Assembly: GCF_002288925.2 (NCBI RefSeq) | Contig: NW_022097993.1 | Location: 6,945,537-7,009,536 of the forward strand | Origin: Delphinapterus leucas | Taxonomy: Eukaryota > Chordata > Mammalia > Artiodactyla > Monodontidae | DNA: 64,000 bases | Direction of reading: 5' to 3' | Made by a program: the position numbers and the translations under genes | Shown here: piece after piece, positions 42,801 to 48,715 of the stretch | How the letters are laid out: every line of letters begins with the position of its first letter | How positions within the stretch are numbered: the stretch's first letter is position 1 | Notes under the pieces: generated by a model | Told to the model about the DNA's origin: nothing | The model's database searches: none | What the model saw: only the letters and a program-made list of their open reading frames with translations

Positions 42801-43875
42801 CCCTTGTATGTTATTTGTCGTCTTTCCCTTGCTGCTTTCAATAATTTTTCTTTGTCTTTAATTTTTGCCAATTTGATTACTGTGTATCTCGGCATGTTTC
42901 TCCTTGGGTTTATCCTGTCTGGGACTCTCTGCGCTTCCTGGACTTGGGTGGCTATTTCCTTTCCCATGTTAGGGAAGTTTGCGACTATAATCCTTCAAAT
43001 ATTTTTTTCGGGTCCTTTCTCTCTTCTTCTGGGACATTTGTAACGCAAATGTTGTTGCATTTAATGTTGTCCCAGAGGTCTCTTAGGCTGTCTTCATTTC
43101 TTTTCATTCGTTTTCTTCATTCTGTTCCGCTGCAATGAATTCCACCATTGTGTCTTCCAGGTCACTTATCTGTTCTTCTGCCTCAGTTATTCTGCTATTG
43201 ATTCCTTCTCGTGTATTTTTCATTTCAGTTATTGTATTGTTCATCTCTGTTTGTTCTTTAATTCTTCTAGGTCTTTGTTAAACATTTCTTGCATCTTCTC
43301 GATCTTTGCCTCCATTCTTTTTCCGAGGTCCTGGATCATCTTCACTATCATTATTCTGAATTCTTTTTCTGGAAGGTTACCTATCTCCACTTCATTTAGT
43401 TGTTTTTCTGGAGTTTTGTCTTGTTCCTTCATCTGGTACATAGCCCTCTGCCTTTTCATCTTGTCTCTATATTGGCTTTTACTACTAACATTTAATTTGT
43501 GAAATCAATCCTTTTGGATAATAATTATATAATTATTTTGTGATTCAGAACATATGAGTAAGGTGCCTGTGTATTGTAGAATTTTACCAATGAATTACAA
43601 GCCATTAAATGCCAACTTTTTAAGTTGTATTTTAAAAATCAAGTAACTAGACATGGAAAAGTCTTCCTATACACTCTTCAGATTACCCTGTACATTCATT
43701 TGATGGACGAAAACGGATGATCTTGAGCACTATTTCATGGATGGGAGGAAAAAATCCATTTTTGGGGATTGCTTACATCGCTATTGGATCCATCTCCTTC
43801 CTTCTGGGAGTTGTACTGCTAGTAATTAATCATAAATATAGAAACAGTAGTAATACTGCCGACATTACCATTTAA
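4234..43875 (+). CDS. TMEM30A: TMEM30A (CDC50A), P4-ATPase flippase beta subunit, 7 coding exons
   Basis: CDC50-family beta subunit that pairs with P4-ATPases (for example ATP8A and ATP11 members). It is needed for their ER exit and for flipping phosphatidylserine and phosphatidylethanolamine to the cytosolic leaflet. Joined exons are 4234-4470, 27215-27322, 29679-29786, 34155-34242, 35293-35439, 36114-36320 and 43682-43875. They total 1089 nt, giving 362 residues plus TAA, one residue more than the human protein as I remember it. Seen: a short cytosolic N-terminus, TM1 about residues 44-70, a large exoplasmic domain, TM2 about 325-347, and a short polar C-terminus. Loop cysteines C91, C94, C102, C104, C157 and C171 are all present; in the known family structure they form three disulfides. 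Sequons are N98, N107, N180, N190 and N295. No frameshift or stop interrupts it. Phases are 0, 0, 0, 1, 1, 1. Recognition rests on near-identity to the mammalian protein. Confidence 0.97.
4471..5860 (+). other. TMEM30A intron 1, 5' part without recognised elements
   Basis: The proximal part is GC-rich, then it becomes AT-rich. No exon, RNA gene or recognisable repeat was seen. The first few hundred bases may carry intronic promoter elements of the CpG island. Confidence 0.4.
5870..6080 (+). mobile_element. MIR SINE
   Basis: Recognised by the MIR core order: tRNA-related 5' part, then a central section of the type CTGAGCCTCCGTTTCCTCACCTGTAAAAT, then a decayed 3' end. Ancient, intronic. Confidence 0.8.
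6324..6521 (-). mobile_element. CHR/tRNA-Glu SINE, short variant, antisense
   Basis: On the minus strand it has the tRNA-derived head and a distinct 3' body shared with the element at 29114-29320. Flanked by a 14-bp duplication with one mismatch (6310-6323 and 6522-6535). Confidence 0.88.
6720..6880 (-). mobile_element. L1 3'UTR fragment, antisense
   Basis: Minus-strand L1 3' end, whose plus-strand complement contains TTGGAGTATAGTTGCTTTACA. Bounded by an 11-bp duplication GGAAATTTCTT (6709-6719 and 6881-6891), so this is a very short truncated insertion. Confidence 0.85.
6970..7140 (+). mobile_element. MIR fragment
   Basis: Decayed MIR-like core with an order of words similar to the copy at 5870. 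Family call by word pattern only. Confidence 0.5.
7140..7580. other. intron 1, no feature seen
   Basis: AT-rich intronic sequence with nothing recognisable. Confidence 0.4.
7594..7878 (-). mobile_element. CHR-type SINE, antisense, long form
   Basis: tRNA-derived head at the right end, CHR body and a T-rich tail at the left. A 12-bp duplication CAGAATGCTTTT lies at 7582-7593 and 7879-7890. Confidence 0.92.
8441..8770 (-). mobile_element. CHR-type SINE, antisense, long form with repeated body units
   Basis: Same family as 7594-7878 but with extra internal units of the GGGCTCAGTAGTTGTGGC type. An imperfect flanking duplication around TATAGTTGTAAATT is visible. Confidence 0.88.
8780..10370. other. 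intron 1, no recognised feature
   Basis: AT-rich intronic sequence. No exon, RNA gene or identifiable repeat was seen; short open frames here show no family resemblance. Confidence 0.4.
10375..10760. mobile_element. old L1 fragment in two opposed orientations
   Basis: 10375-10505 is antisense 3'UTR of an old mammalian L1. 10510-10760 is sense-orientation ORF2 3' coding sequence. Opposed halves of one L1 fit a twin-priming inversion. Both parts are strongly decayed. Confidence 0.6.
10850..11345 (+). mobile_element. ancient mammalian interspersed repeat, part 1
   Basis: Starts with the widespread motif TTGAGCATTTTCTGTATG and continues with the family body seen also at 60175-60900. I recognise the repeat (L2/CR1-like in appearance) but cannot name its family safely. 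Interrupted by the LTR at 11349. Confidence 0.55.
11349..11875 (-). mobile_element. endogenous retrovirus LTR, antisense
   Basis: GC-richer insert with LTR-like organisation in reverse, ending near a CCGCCATCTTGGAT segment. It cleanly interrupts an older repeat that continues after it at about 11880. Family not named. No coding capacity. Confidence 0.6.
11880..12055 (+). mobile_element. ancient mammalian interspersed repeat, part 2
   Basis: Continuation of the repeat begun at 10850, recognised by its ordered words (GGATGTGTCGGGTGTGAGAG and following). Confidence 0.5.
12056..12470 (-). mobile_element. second LTR-like insert, antisense
   Basis: A block containing a GGGTTTATT reverse polyadenylation-like motif interrupts the same older repeat, which resumes by about 12540. 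Probably a different LTR family from 11349-11875. Ends not exact. Confidence 0.4.
12540..12960 (+). mobile_element. ancient mammalian interspersed repeat, part 3
   Basis: Third segment of the repeat begun at 10850, in order and in the same orientation. It shows that the two LTR-like blocks between are later insertions. Confidence 0.5.
13220..13500 (+). mobile_element. L2-like LINE fragment
   Basis: Words of the type GTCACTGCCAGAGTGATCTTT and ATTCAGGATAATGTTCAAA, in the order found in L2-derived sequence. Strongly diverged. Confidence 0.6.
13500..15230. other. intron 1, no confident feature
   Basis: AT-rich, with several short words reminiscent of old repeats but nothing assignable. No exon signature. 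Confidence 0.4.
15233..15675 (+). mobile_element. MaLR LTR (MLT1/MST type), sense
   Basis: Solo LTR in sense orientation. It has the start GGATTGAAATGTGTCCC, the middle TAAGAAGAGACA, and the end with CCTCCAGAACTGTGAGAG and CCCAGTTTGTGGTATTTTG. These are hallmark words of the MaLR LTRs of mammals. Confidence 0.85.
15676..16600. other. intron 1, mostly unassigned
   Basis: A short MIR-like tail at about 15680-15790, otherwise AT-rich sequence with nothing recognisable. Confidence 0.35.
16602..16894 (-). mobile_element. CHR-type SINE, antisense
   Basis: Well-preserved CHR body and tRNA head on the minus strand. A 9-bp duplication CTGATGAGC lies at 16593-16601 and 16895-16903. Confidence 0.92.
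16904..18197. other. intron 1, no confident feature
   Basis: Mixed-composition sequence, slightly GC-richer around 17160-17650. No open frame with family resemblance and no splice-bounded exon seen. Confidence 0.35.
18211..18496 (-). mobile_element. CHR-type SINE, antisense
   Basis: CHR body and tRNA head on the minus strand. A 13-bp duplication TTCCTTATTTCCT lies at 18198-18210 and 18497-18509. Confidence 0.92.
18530..19020 (-). mobile_element. possible LTR-like repeat, antisense
   Basis: Composition and an internal GGGATTTATTGG motif suggest an old LTR in reverse orientation, but I cannot name a family or find ends. Confidence 0.3.
19110..19330 (+). mobile_element. MIR SINE
   Basis: Near-complete MIR word order: GCAGAGCTGGTTTCAAATTC, GATCTTGGGAAAATTACT, then TCAGTTTCC and an ATTCAATAAA end. 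Confidence 0.75.
19690..19900 (+). mobile_element. MIR SINE
   Basis: MIR core words (CTTGGGTAAGTTTCTGAATG, GTAAAATGAGGATAATA) in order. The 5' end is decayed. Confidence 0.65.
19901..20785. other. intron 1, no feature seen
   Basis: AT-rich sequence with nothing recognisable. Confidence 0.4.
20786..21944 (-). mobile_element. 5'-truncated L1, antisense, split by a SINE
   Basis: Antisense L1 3'UTR and ORF2 end, interrupted at about 21271-21664 by a SINE and resuming at the expected next base (ACATCTTCTTTATCC). An imperfect flanking duplication around TAGATGTAATTT is seen near 20773 and 21945. Confidence 0.85.
21271..21664 (-). mobile_element. CHR-type SINE nested in L1, antisense
   Basis: tRNA head at the right (CCACCAGGGAAGTCC in reverse), several repeated body units and a T/A-rich tail at the left. 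It lies inside the L1 at 20786-21944, so it is younger than that L1. Confidence 0.88.
22140..22302 (+). mobile_element. old L1, ORF2 3' region, left part of a split copy
   Basis: Sense-orientation L1 words (AATGGGCAAAAGACCTGAAC) that continue after the MaLR insertion at 25013. Confidence 0.75.
22303..22684 (-). mobile_element. MaLR LTR, antisense, left LTR of a provirus-like copy
   Basis: Reverse complement of an MLT1/MST-type LTR: GCTATAACAAAATG, CTTAAACAAC, then TTAGGGCTTCAGCAT near its end. It runs directly into internal sequence. Confidence 0.8.
22685..23990 (-). mobile_element. MaLR internal region, antisense, non-coding
   Basis: Sequence between two LTRs matching MaLR internal words in reverse (TGAGACTCAAGGTATGATTC, CCAGCTGTGAACCTGTGGAA). 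No open reading frame of note, as expected for this non-autonomous ancient family. Confidence 0.7.
24030..24118 (+). mobile_element. very short L1 3' tail
   Basis: Only the last roughly 90 bp of a cetartiodactyl-type L1 (TTGTAAAGCAATTATACTC, then AATAAA and an A-rich tail), inserted in the MaLR LTR. Confidence 0.75.
24301..24370 (+). repeat. (GA)n / (GGGAGA)n microsatellite
   Basis: Pure AG dinucleotides for about 28 bp, passing into GGGAGA hexamer units. It grew from a GA-rich spot of the LTR. Confidence 0.95.
24471..24922 (+). mobile_element. long CHR-type SINE nested in MaLR LTR
   Basis: Starts GGGACTTCCCTGGTGGCGCA, has a GGTTCGATCCC B-box, many repeated body units, and ends in an A-rich tail. 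The LTR sequence resumes with a short duplication (ACCTAATC-like). Confidence 0.9.
25013..25955 (+). mobile_element. old L1, right part of the split copy
   Basis: Resumes L1 ORF2 3' coding words (ACAGATGGCAAGTAAAC) where the part at 22140-22302 stopped, then runs into 3'UTR and ends near AAAAAAGAAAATC. Confidence 0.8.
26030..26800 (-). mobile_element. ERVL-type solo LTR (MLT2-like), antisense
   Basis: Words such as TGGAATGACTCAGAACTCAG and CCAACCCGGGAGCTC follow the reverse order of MLT2/ERVL LTRs. Old, non-coding. Confidence 0.6.
26801..27214 (+). other. intron 1, 3' end
   Basis: AT-rich sequence leading to the exon 2 acceptor. Nothing else recognised. Confidence 0.5.
27215..27322 (+). CDS. 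TMEM30A: TMEM30A coding exon 2
   Basis: 108 nt, phase 0 to 0, residues 80-115. Acceptor is a pyrimidine tract ending TTGCAG; the donor is GTCTGT, with a less usual C at +3. It carries the cysteine cluster C91, C94, C102, C104 and the sequons N98-V-T and N107-F-T. N107 is the conserved glycosylation site as I recall it; N98 looks gained relative to the aspartate I recall in human. Confidence 0.96.
27323..29100 (+). other. TMEM30A intron 2, mostly unassigned
   Basis: AT-rich intronic sequence with a long TG microsatellite and no other clear element before the SINE at 29114. Confidence 0.4.
27801..27838 (+). repeat. (TG)19 microsatellite
   Basis: Nineteen uninterrupted TG units in TMEM30A intron 2, likely length-polymorphic. 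Confidence 0.97.
29114..29320 (+). mobile_element. CHR/tRNA-Glu SINE, short variant with distinct 3' body
   Basis: tRNA head with B-box GGTTCGATCCC, a 3' body of the type TTTAAAAATGGTCCACATC, and an A-rich tail. Same variant as 6324-6521. Imperfect flanking duplication (A-T/C-TGAAAGT). It ends about 360 bp upstream of exon 3. Confidence 0.88.
29679..29786 (+). CDS. TMEM30A: TMEM30A coding exon 3
   Basis: 108 nt, phase 0 to 0, residues 116-151, from GNVFMYYGL to DPSALL. Acceptor TTCTCTAG, donor GTAAGT. It encodes the conserved family segment containing [17 protein letters not shown] in the exoplasmic domain, with no lesions. Confidence 0.96.
29787..30960 (+). other. TMEM30A intron 3, proximal part
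   Basis: Mostly unassigned. About 30260-30410 resembles a decayed MER5A-like hAT transposon remnant (inverted-repeat-like arms TACAGATTCCAGGATTCTC and CTTCTGATGC). Confidence 0.35.
30961..31185 (+). mobile_element. non-autonomous hAT-type DNA transposon (MER family)
   Basis: Characteristic words CTGTAAAGGGCCAAATAGTA and CCAATAAAACTTTATTTACA, ending GATCCCTGGACTA. A common mammalian MER element; I am sure of the repeat, less of its exact name. Confidence 0.7.
31240..32080 (+). mobile_element. L2-like LINE fragments
   Basis: Word order of L2 3' sequence (CTTCACAATCTGATGTC, CACTTCCCTGCTTAAAATC, then TAGCACATGAAAGGCATTTAA). Old and broken. Confidence 0.6.
32081..33060. other. intron 3, unassigned
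   Basis: A weak second L2-tail-like stretch near 32150-32310; otherwise nothing recognised. Confidence 0.35.
33161..33445 (-). mobile_element. CHR-type SINE, antisense
   Basis: tRNA head at the right (CCACCAGGGAAGTCC), repeated body units of the TTAGTTGCGGCATGC type, T-rich left end. Flanking duplication GAAGCTC-AGTCTT with small mismatches (33147-33160 and 33446-33459). Confidence 0.9.
33600..33906 (+). mobile_element. CHR-type SINE, sense, long form
   Basis: Head GGGCTTCCCTGGTGGCACAG, full body, A/T-rich tail of AAAT units, and an imperfect duplication GTCAGTTTG/GTCAATTTG. It ends about 250 bp upstream of exon 4. Confidence 0.9.
34155..34242 (+). CDS. TMEM30A: TMEM30A coding exon 4
   Basis: 88 nt, entering at phase 0 and leaving with one base (G) of the codon for D181. 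It encodes residues 152-180, including C157 and C171 (a disulfide pair in the family) and N180 of the N-D-T sequon, which is completed in exon 5. Acceptor TATCAG, donor GTATGA. Confidence 0.96.
34270..34298 (+). repeat. (AT)n microsatellite
   Basis: Short TA run with one G interruption, just after the exon 4 donor. Confidence 0.85.
34580..34934 (+). mobile_element. non-autonomous hAT-like DNA transposon
   Basis: Imperfect terminal inverted repeats CAGCACTGTCTGAT at the left and ATTGGATAGTGCAG at the right, and an A/T-rich middle, fitting a mammalian MER/hAT element. It contains the 'antisense sequence at both ends' layout typical of such elements. Confidence 0.65.
35293..35439 (+). CDS. TMEM30A: TMEM30A coding exon 5
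   Basis: 147 nt, phase 1 to 1, residues 181 (completed) to 229 plus the first base of G230. It includes sequon N190-E-S and the conserved [19 protein letters not shown] stretch. It is the most diverged exon against the human protein as I remember it, and the segment [13 protein letters not shown] carries the one extra residue. Acceptor TGTTTAG, donor GTAAAA. Confidence 0.95.
35440..36113 (+). other. TMEM30A intron 5
   Basis: Short AT-rich intron with a plain GTAAAA donor and TTTAAG acceptor. No recognised element. Confidence 0.7.
36114..36320 (+). CDS. TMEM30A: TMEM30A coding exon 6
   Basis: 207 nt, phase 1 to 1, residues 230 (completed) to 298 plus the first base of N299. It encodes the conserved segment [21 protein letters not shown] followed by the N295-I-T sequon. 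The donor after 36320 reads GTATCCTTTT, the U12-type (minor spliceosome) 5' splice-site consensus. A strong ordinary donor-like GTAAGT also sits inside the exon at 36237-36242. Confidence 0.96.
36830..37030 (-). mobile_element. MIR/L2-like fragment, antisense
   Basis: Reverse MIR-type words (ATCTCCATGTTATAGACAAG, AACTTAACTGAGATTACAC). Old. Confidence 0.6.
37031..38506. other. intron 6, unassigned
   Basis: Mixed AT-rich sequence with no clear element. Confidence 0.35.
38516..43472 (-). mobile_element. near-complete antisense L1 lacking its 5'UTR, ORFs broken
   Basis: About 5 kb L1 in reverse orientation. ORF1 pieces lie at 43459-43241 and 42967-42566. ORF2 begins at 42518 with the endonuclease domain (…[13 protein letters not shown]) and continues in pieces 41978-41748, 41632-40589 (reverse transcriptase), 40546-39965 (with the FADD catalytic motif), 39886-39413 and 39283-38807. 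At least five frame breaks make it inactive. The 3'UTR and a T-rich end lie at 38516-38560. A short candidate duplication TGGCTTTTA flanks it (38507-38515 and 43473-43481). The copy stops just before ORF1, so the L1 promoter is absent. Confidence 0.9.
43682..43875 (+). CDS. TMEM30A: TMEM30A coding exon 7 (terminal)
   Basis: 194 nt with TAA at 43873-43875, residues 299 (completed) to 362. It encodes the membrane-proximal NYPVHSFDG segment, TM2 (about 325-347) and the cytosolic C-terminus ending TADITI. Ser304 replaces the tyrosine I recall in the human HYFDG motif. The acceptor is TTCAG at 43681, only about 200 bp from the 5' end of an antisense L1 in the preceding intron. Confidence 0.96.
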
Positions 43876-44344
43876 TTTTATATTTTGAAAACAAATTTAC
43901 TGCATGTGCATCAAGGCCAGTCCTATTCAACCTAGCTTTCAAATGCTGATGTCTGGTTAGTATGTCATTTTTGAAGTTGGCACATAACTTTTTTTTTTAA
44001 AGCTGTCTTTGTCCTTTGCTTCTTCCTTATGGATGACTTATGAAAATATATGACGGGTATAAAACAAATTCGCTATACTGATCATATCAACACTGTAACC
44101 GCTGAAATGGCATTCTTATGTCTCCTTTCTGATGGGACAGTCCGTATGATGCATGGAGCCTCTTTCATGTGAAATGCGTCTGCTGCTTAAATGTTTATGC
44201 TGTGTTGATAATATTATATTGACATATGATACTGTATATGTGTGCCTATTGTGTGAAGAAAGTGATTACAAGATGTGTGAGTATAATGACTTGCTAACCC
44301 TTTAGGATTCATAGTTACAAAAAGATGAAGAAAGACCAAATCTA

Positions 44345-44350
44345 AATAAA
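44345..44350 (+). terminator. proximal polyadenylation signal AATAAA, TMEM30A
   Basis: Canonical hexamer 470 nt after the TMEM30A stop codon. It could produce a short 3'UTR isoform. No clear strong GT-rich element was checked beyond the T- and GT-containing sequence about 25-50 nt downstream. Confidence 0.5.
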
Positions 44351-46336
44351 ACACTTCATCCTTTTCACAGGTCGTGTGTAAAGGCTTAAAGTACCATCTT
44401 TGTTGAGGTGGTTCATGTATTCAGTTTATCCAGTACAGTTCTTTGTCAAGCTTAGATTTGATTTCAAAGGACCTATTTACCTGTCTAGAATAGGAATTAA
44501 TGCTCATGGTAGGTCTCCGGTAGGAAGATTTAAAATTCCTCTTTCCATTTGGTTAAGATGTTGCAGTCAGGAAACCCATCTCATTTGATGTTTTTACATG
44601 TGACCATTTCCCTTGAAGCTTACACTTCATAAGGGATGAAAGAATATAGGTGAGCTTGGAAAGCTTCTTGGCCGACCTTTATCTTCTGCCTCAACTGTCA
44701 ACCAGATGTAAATGTTCAAAGGAGACTGTTTTCATTGTGGTATTTAACATTAAGAAATTTGCTTCAGCATTGGAAATACCTCAAGCTGTTTTTATCTTGC
44801 AGGTAAGTGTTTTGACTTAAGTACTAATATTATCTTGCAGCAATTTTGGAAAACAGTAACCTTCATTTCCCCTATATTTCATTCAATTTTTACATATAGG
44901 TCAAGGATGAACATGTATGCACATTCTCTTTAGTTAAGCCACCGATTGTTTTGGTTGGTTTTTCTAAGATGTACTTTAAAAAGAAGTTCTTTAAATTTCC
45001 TAATTAAATTCTGGAGATTTTGGAGTATGTACATGATAAATTATATGTGCTTGAAGTTATTTTATTTTCTATTAACTGGAATTATTTTTAATATTCCTTA
45101 TTGAGTAAATGCTGTAATTTGTTTGCTTTGGAACTTATTCTTGAATGTAAACTTACTGTTTCACATGCATGAAATGTATGTCTTAATCAGAGGTGGCTTA
45201 ATTGCGTTGAAATGGCTATTTTTTTTTTTAACTAAAATAACTCATATGTTTGTATAGAAGAATGCCTGTTGGAATTCGGAGTTTGTAATGGTTTCCTTCG
45301 TTTATATTTTAAATCAAAAGGTCTGGGTAATGTATCAGTTTTGATTAATATATGTTTTTTTAAAAAAAACACAAATAATGTAATGGTTAATAGTAGAAAT
45401 GTGCCACACTTCTTAAGTTTTGTATAATATGAAATTCAGTTAAAAGAACTTGTAGTTCATAATGACTTTCAACAGATAGAATATTACTTGCATTAAGTAC
45501 TTAATGTATAATTGTCCTGAAATTTCTGAGTGCATAGGGTATTCTTTGTGTAAAACTATTCTTTGTTTTATCAGTCCTTCAGAATATGGTTATTTATTCT
45601 GATAACTGACCCTCTTGCACATGGCAGTTTATTTTCTGGGGTATATCATTGGCGGAGAGGGCTTCTCCCAGTCTTTGCAGATTGAGTTTCTGCTGCTTAA
45701 GAAGGACTGCCGTCCTGCATCTCTTTTTCTAACTGGGGGACCAGAGGTGCTGCTACAGAAAAGTTGAAGAGCTCTTCCAACACTTCCTCATCTGTGGCCA
45801 AGACGGAATCTTAAAATATATTTGGAGTTTTATCTATTTTACAAGTACATTGATGGCCTAAGTTCTCCCTTGTCTCCTGCCATTTGAGCTGTAAGCGATT
45901 CCTGTTGCTGAATATGAAGAATGTGGAACATTCATATGGCCTCTGTGACTGGCGGAAGGAAAACATTTCTTTCTTATGGGCTTTATGCTGATCTTTTGGA
46001 AACACTGATGTCATACTCAACTTTCAAAGAATCATATTGCATTTTAAGACAACTAGGTTAAGTAGAAGGCGTTGAAGAATGTACTAACTTGCAGGAAATA
46101 TTTTGATATATGAAATTCCCAACTGAAGGAATTATTTAATAAGTAAAAGCTAAGAAATTTCTTTGAAATCAGAAAGCAGTTTAAAAGTAAATTGGTAAAA
46201 ATATCTGTACTACCTAATAGAAAATTATTCAACGAAGAGGAGAGTCAAGTCAAGTGAATATTATTTGTTTCTTGGTTACAGTATTTGTAACTTTGATTAT
46301 ATTGAAAGATAACTTTCTGTTAGTATGTTCTGTATT

Positions 46337-46342
46337 AATAAA
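46337..46342 (+). terminator. candidate polyadenylation signal AATAAA, TMEM30A
   Basis: Hexamer in AT-rich 3'UTR-like sequence about 2.46 kb after the stop. It is one of several alternatives, and its use is unknown. Confidence 0.3.
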
Positions 46343-46996
46343 AATGAACAAAATTAATTTTGCTATGTTCAGGTGTCTTGCTAAAATAACAGTGCCCCAG
46401 TGTTGTTGCAGGTGTTTAGCACTAAGTTGTAGCCCAGGCTCAATGAGTCCAAATTTTCACATTTCCATGCCTAGATTTGATTGCCATATGTGAATATGTT
46501 GATCACTCTGATAGCATTAACTGCAGGATTTATGCATGTTACTGAGAAACATCTGTTCTTACCAAGAAGTGGTCAGATTATAACCTGTTATAAGCAGACA
46601 GGCTAAATTTGGTATTAGATCAAGGGAAACTTCTGGTAAATAGAAAATGAATAACTGGTATAGAGACAATGATGACGAAAATAATGAATTGGGCAGGGAC
46701 ACAGGAAATGAAAAGCCAGACTAGCAAAGAGGAGCAGCTGAGTGGTAGGCGTAACGACTGCTGTTCAGCCTGCTTGCCCCCTGTCTTGATGGAAACACTG
46801 CCTTAGAATTATTGTACCATCCTTTGTTGGTTAAGCTTCAAAGTTCTGTTCTTTGCCAACATGGTTAGTTTGAGGGGAGGGTGGAGGGACTAAGGAAGTG
46901 CTGCTTCAAGAAGAATTTGGTGCATAAATGTTTGTTGTAGTATTTGGATAATCTAGTAAAGTGTTTTAGAGCCCCTTTTTAGCCCATGCCCCCTTC

Positions 46997-47002
46997 AATA
47001 AA
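46997..47002 (+). terminator. distal polyadenylation signal AATAAA, TMEM30A
   Basis: Hexamer about 3.1 kb after the stop codon, near where the repeat-free stretch ends. This is the best candidate for the long-UTR end, but further AATAAA copies follow at about 47044 and 47060 in a low-complexity AT run. Confidence 0.4.
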
Positions 47003-47020
47003 CGTAAAAATCACATTTCC

Positions 47021-48715
47021 CCTAATGTCATTTGAAATTTCAAAATAAATATCATTTAAAAATAAATAGATATCATGTCTAAAATCACATCAGACCATGG
47101 TGACCTTATTTTCTTTTATATATGTAAAATTTGTCAAAGTAACATGTGTACACAGTTAAAAAAAATCTAAAGGCCTTATGATGAAAAACAGCAGTACCTG
47201 TCCCAACTTTCTACCTTCTAGAGACAATTACTTTGACTTCAAAAGTTGTTACTTTTGGTATTTATCTTAGTGTATCTAAATTATATGCCTGTTCTACTAT
47301 TGCTTGATTTAACAGTTTTAGACATTATTGTCTTCTTGATAATATTACCTGATGATGTAGCTAACACACATAATTCCCCTTCTCCCATTATATAGTTATA
47401 ATATTTAATAAACACATTAGCGGTTGTTTAATTATGACTTTAAAAATACTGTATACTTTAGAGCAAAGCAGAGCACCAAGATTATACTTTGTACACTTTA
47501 TTTTTCCTGGAATTAATAATCACCCCACTTTTAACATCAACATAACTTTCTGGAAGCCTATCTTAAAGTTTTTCCAACTTTTCTATCAGGTCCACCCTGT
47601 TCTTATCACTAGTCTTTTGAAGGTTTTTTGTCCCCAAATACCTGATAACCTGATTCCCTGTTTTTGCTAGAAAGATCTATTCTGCATTTGTCCTTCTCTG
47701 CCAATCTGTACAGGTGGTTTTTTCAGACAGCTACTCAGCCATTATCACCTTCCCTCTTTTTGTCACCCTCCTGTGTTGGATCTGCTGTTTCCTAGTTCAC
47801 TCTCTTGTTTACTGGAGCTATTTTCAGTTTTTCGCGTAGGTGACTTTCCTTGTATTTCTGGCTAGTCTCAGCAATCTATCATGTATAAATGGACCCCCAA
47901 AACTCATTGAAAGCCCTTTGTTCGTGGGCAGTGCTTGACAAGTGATGGCCTCAGTAGCGCAGTGCTGCTCAAAAATGCCACTGAGTGCATTATTTGTTCC
48001 TGTTCATGATAAAATGCTTAGACAAGTAATAAATAGTTGGCAGGTCAGCAACTGTAGGTAGACTGAATTTTGAGAAGCACCGCATTAGGGAATGACTGTC
48101 AGGGAGCCAGTCATTTGGCTGGAGGCCTTTTCTGTGGGACTGTTCAGTTTCTCTGGGGAAGAATTCTCTAGTCTTCTGCAAAAGGAAGGGGTTGAAAGAG
48201 GCTCTGTCTCTTACTGCTTTGAACTCTCTGCTTCTGCCTTGTCTTCCACCCCAGCTTCTGTTTTCCACTTCACATATTTCCGCTATACCCATCCCTTTGC
48301 ATATGCCTTCCACCTAGTTGTCTCCCATTACTTTTTCCAGATAAAAATGTTCTTGCCTTCTACCTGTGGGAGACAGTGACCGAGGTGAGAGACTGTATTT
48401 GGCCGAGAGGGGTAGGGCAGAGATTGCAGGGAGCTGACCATTCTGTTGTATATAATTTTCAACTACTCATTTTCAGGCCTGTCCCTTGATTCCACTCTTT
48501 GCTATAAATTCTGCTTTCAAGTCTGAGCTTCTCAGGGGTTTTAGAACCAATCAACATGCTTCTCACTGGTATCCATCCCCCTTGCAGTCCCTTTAGATTG
48601 TGGCTTCCTTGGTCCTGCTCAGCTATATCCCATCTGCTTTCCGTTTTCCAGAAATCTGTTGAAATTGATTTTCTGTCTCCTCTTTGGTCGCCATCCTTTT
48701 GGGCTGTCTTTTAAG
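47021..48715. other. TMEM30A-COX7A2 intergenic, mostly unassigned
   Basis: About 47100-47420 looks like decayed L1 3'UTR sequence in reverse; the rest holds nothing recognisable. Confidence 0.35.

Larger units (their letters stand above)
36321..43681 (+). other. TMEM30A: TMEM30A intron 6, U12-type (minor spliceosome) candidate
   Basis: The 5' splice site is GTATCCTTTT, matching the U12 consensus RTATCCTTT in full. At the 3' end, TTCCTATAC (43664-43672) fits the U12 branch-site pattern TTCCTTAAC at 7 of 9 positions. Its branch A at 43671 is 10 nt from the acceptor, the short spacing typical of U12 introns. Phase 1. The other five introns start GTGAGC, GTCTGT, GTAAGT, GTATGA and GTAAAA and look U2-type. 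Confidence 0.8.
43876..47020 (+). other. TMEM30A: TMEM30A 3'UTR (inferred extent)
   Basis: AT-rich sequence after the stop with no recognised repeat for about 3 kb, which is unusual in this repeat-dense window and fits an exonic 3'UTR. The human mRNA has a long 3'UTR as I recall. The distal end is an inference from the AATAAA at 46997-47002; shorter forms could end after 44345-44350 or 46337-46342. Confidence 0.6.
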
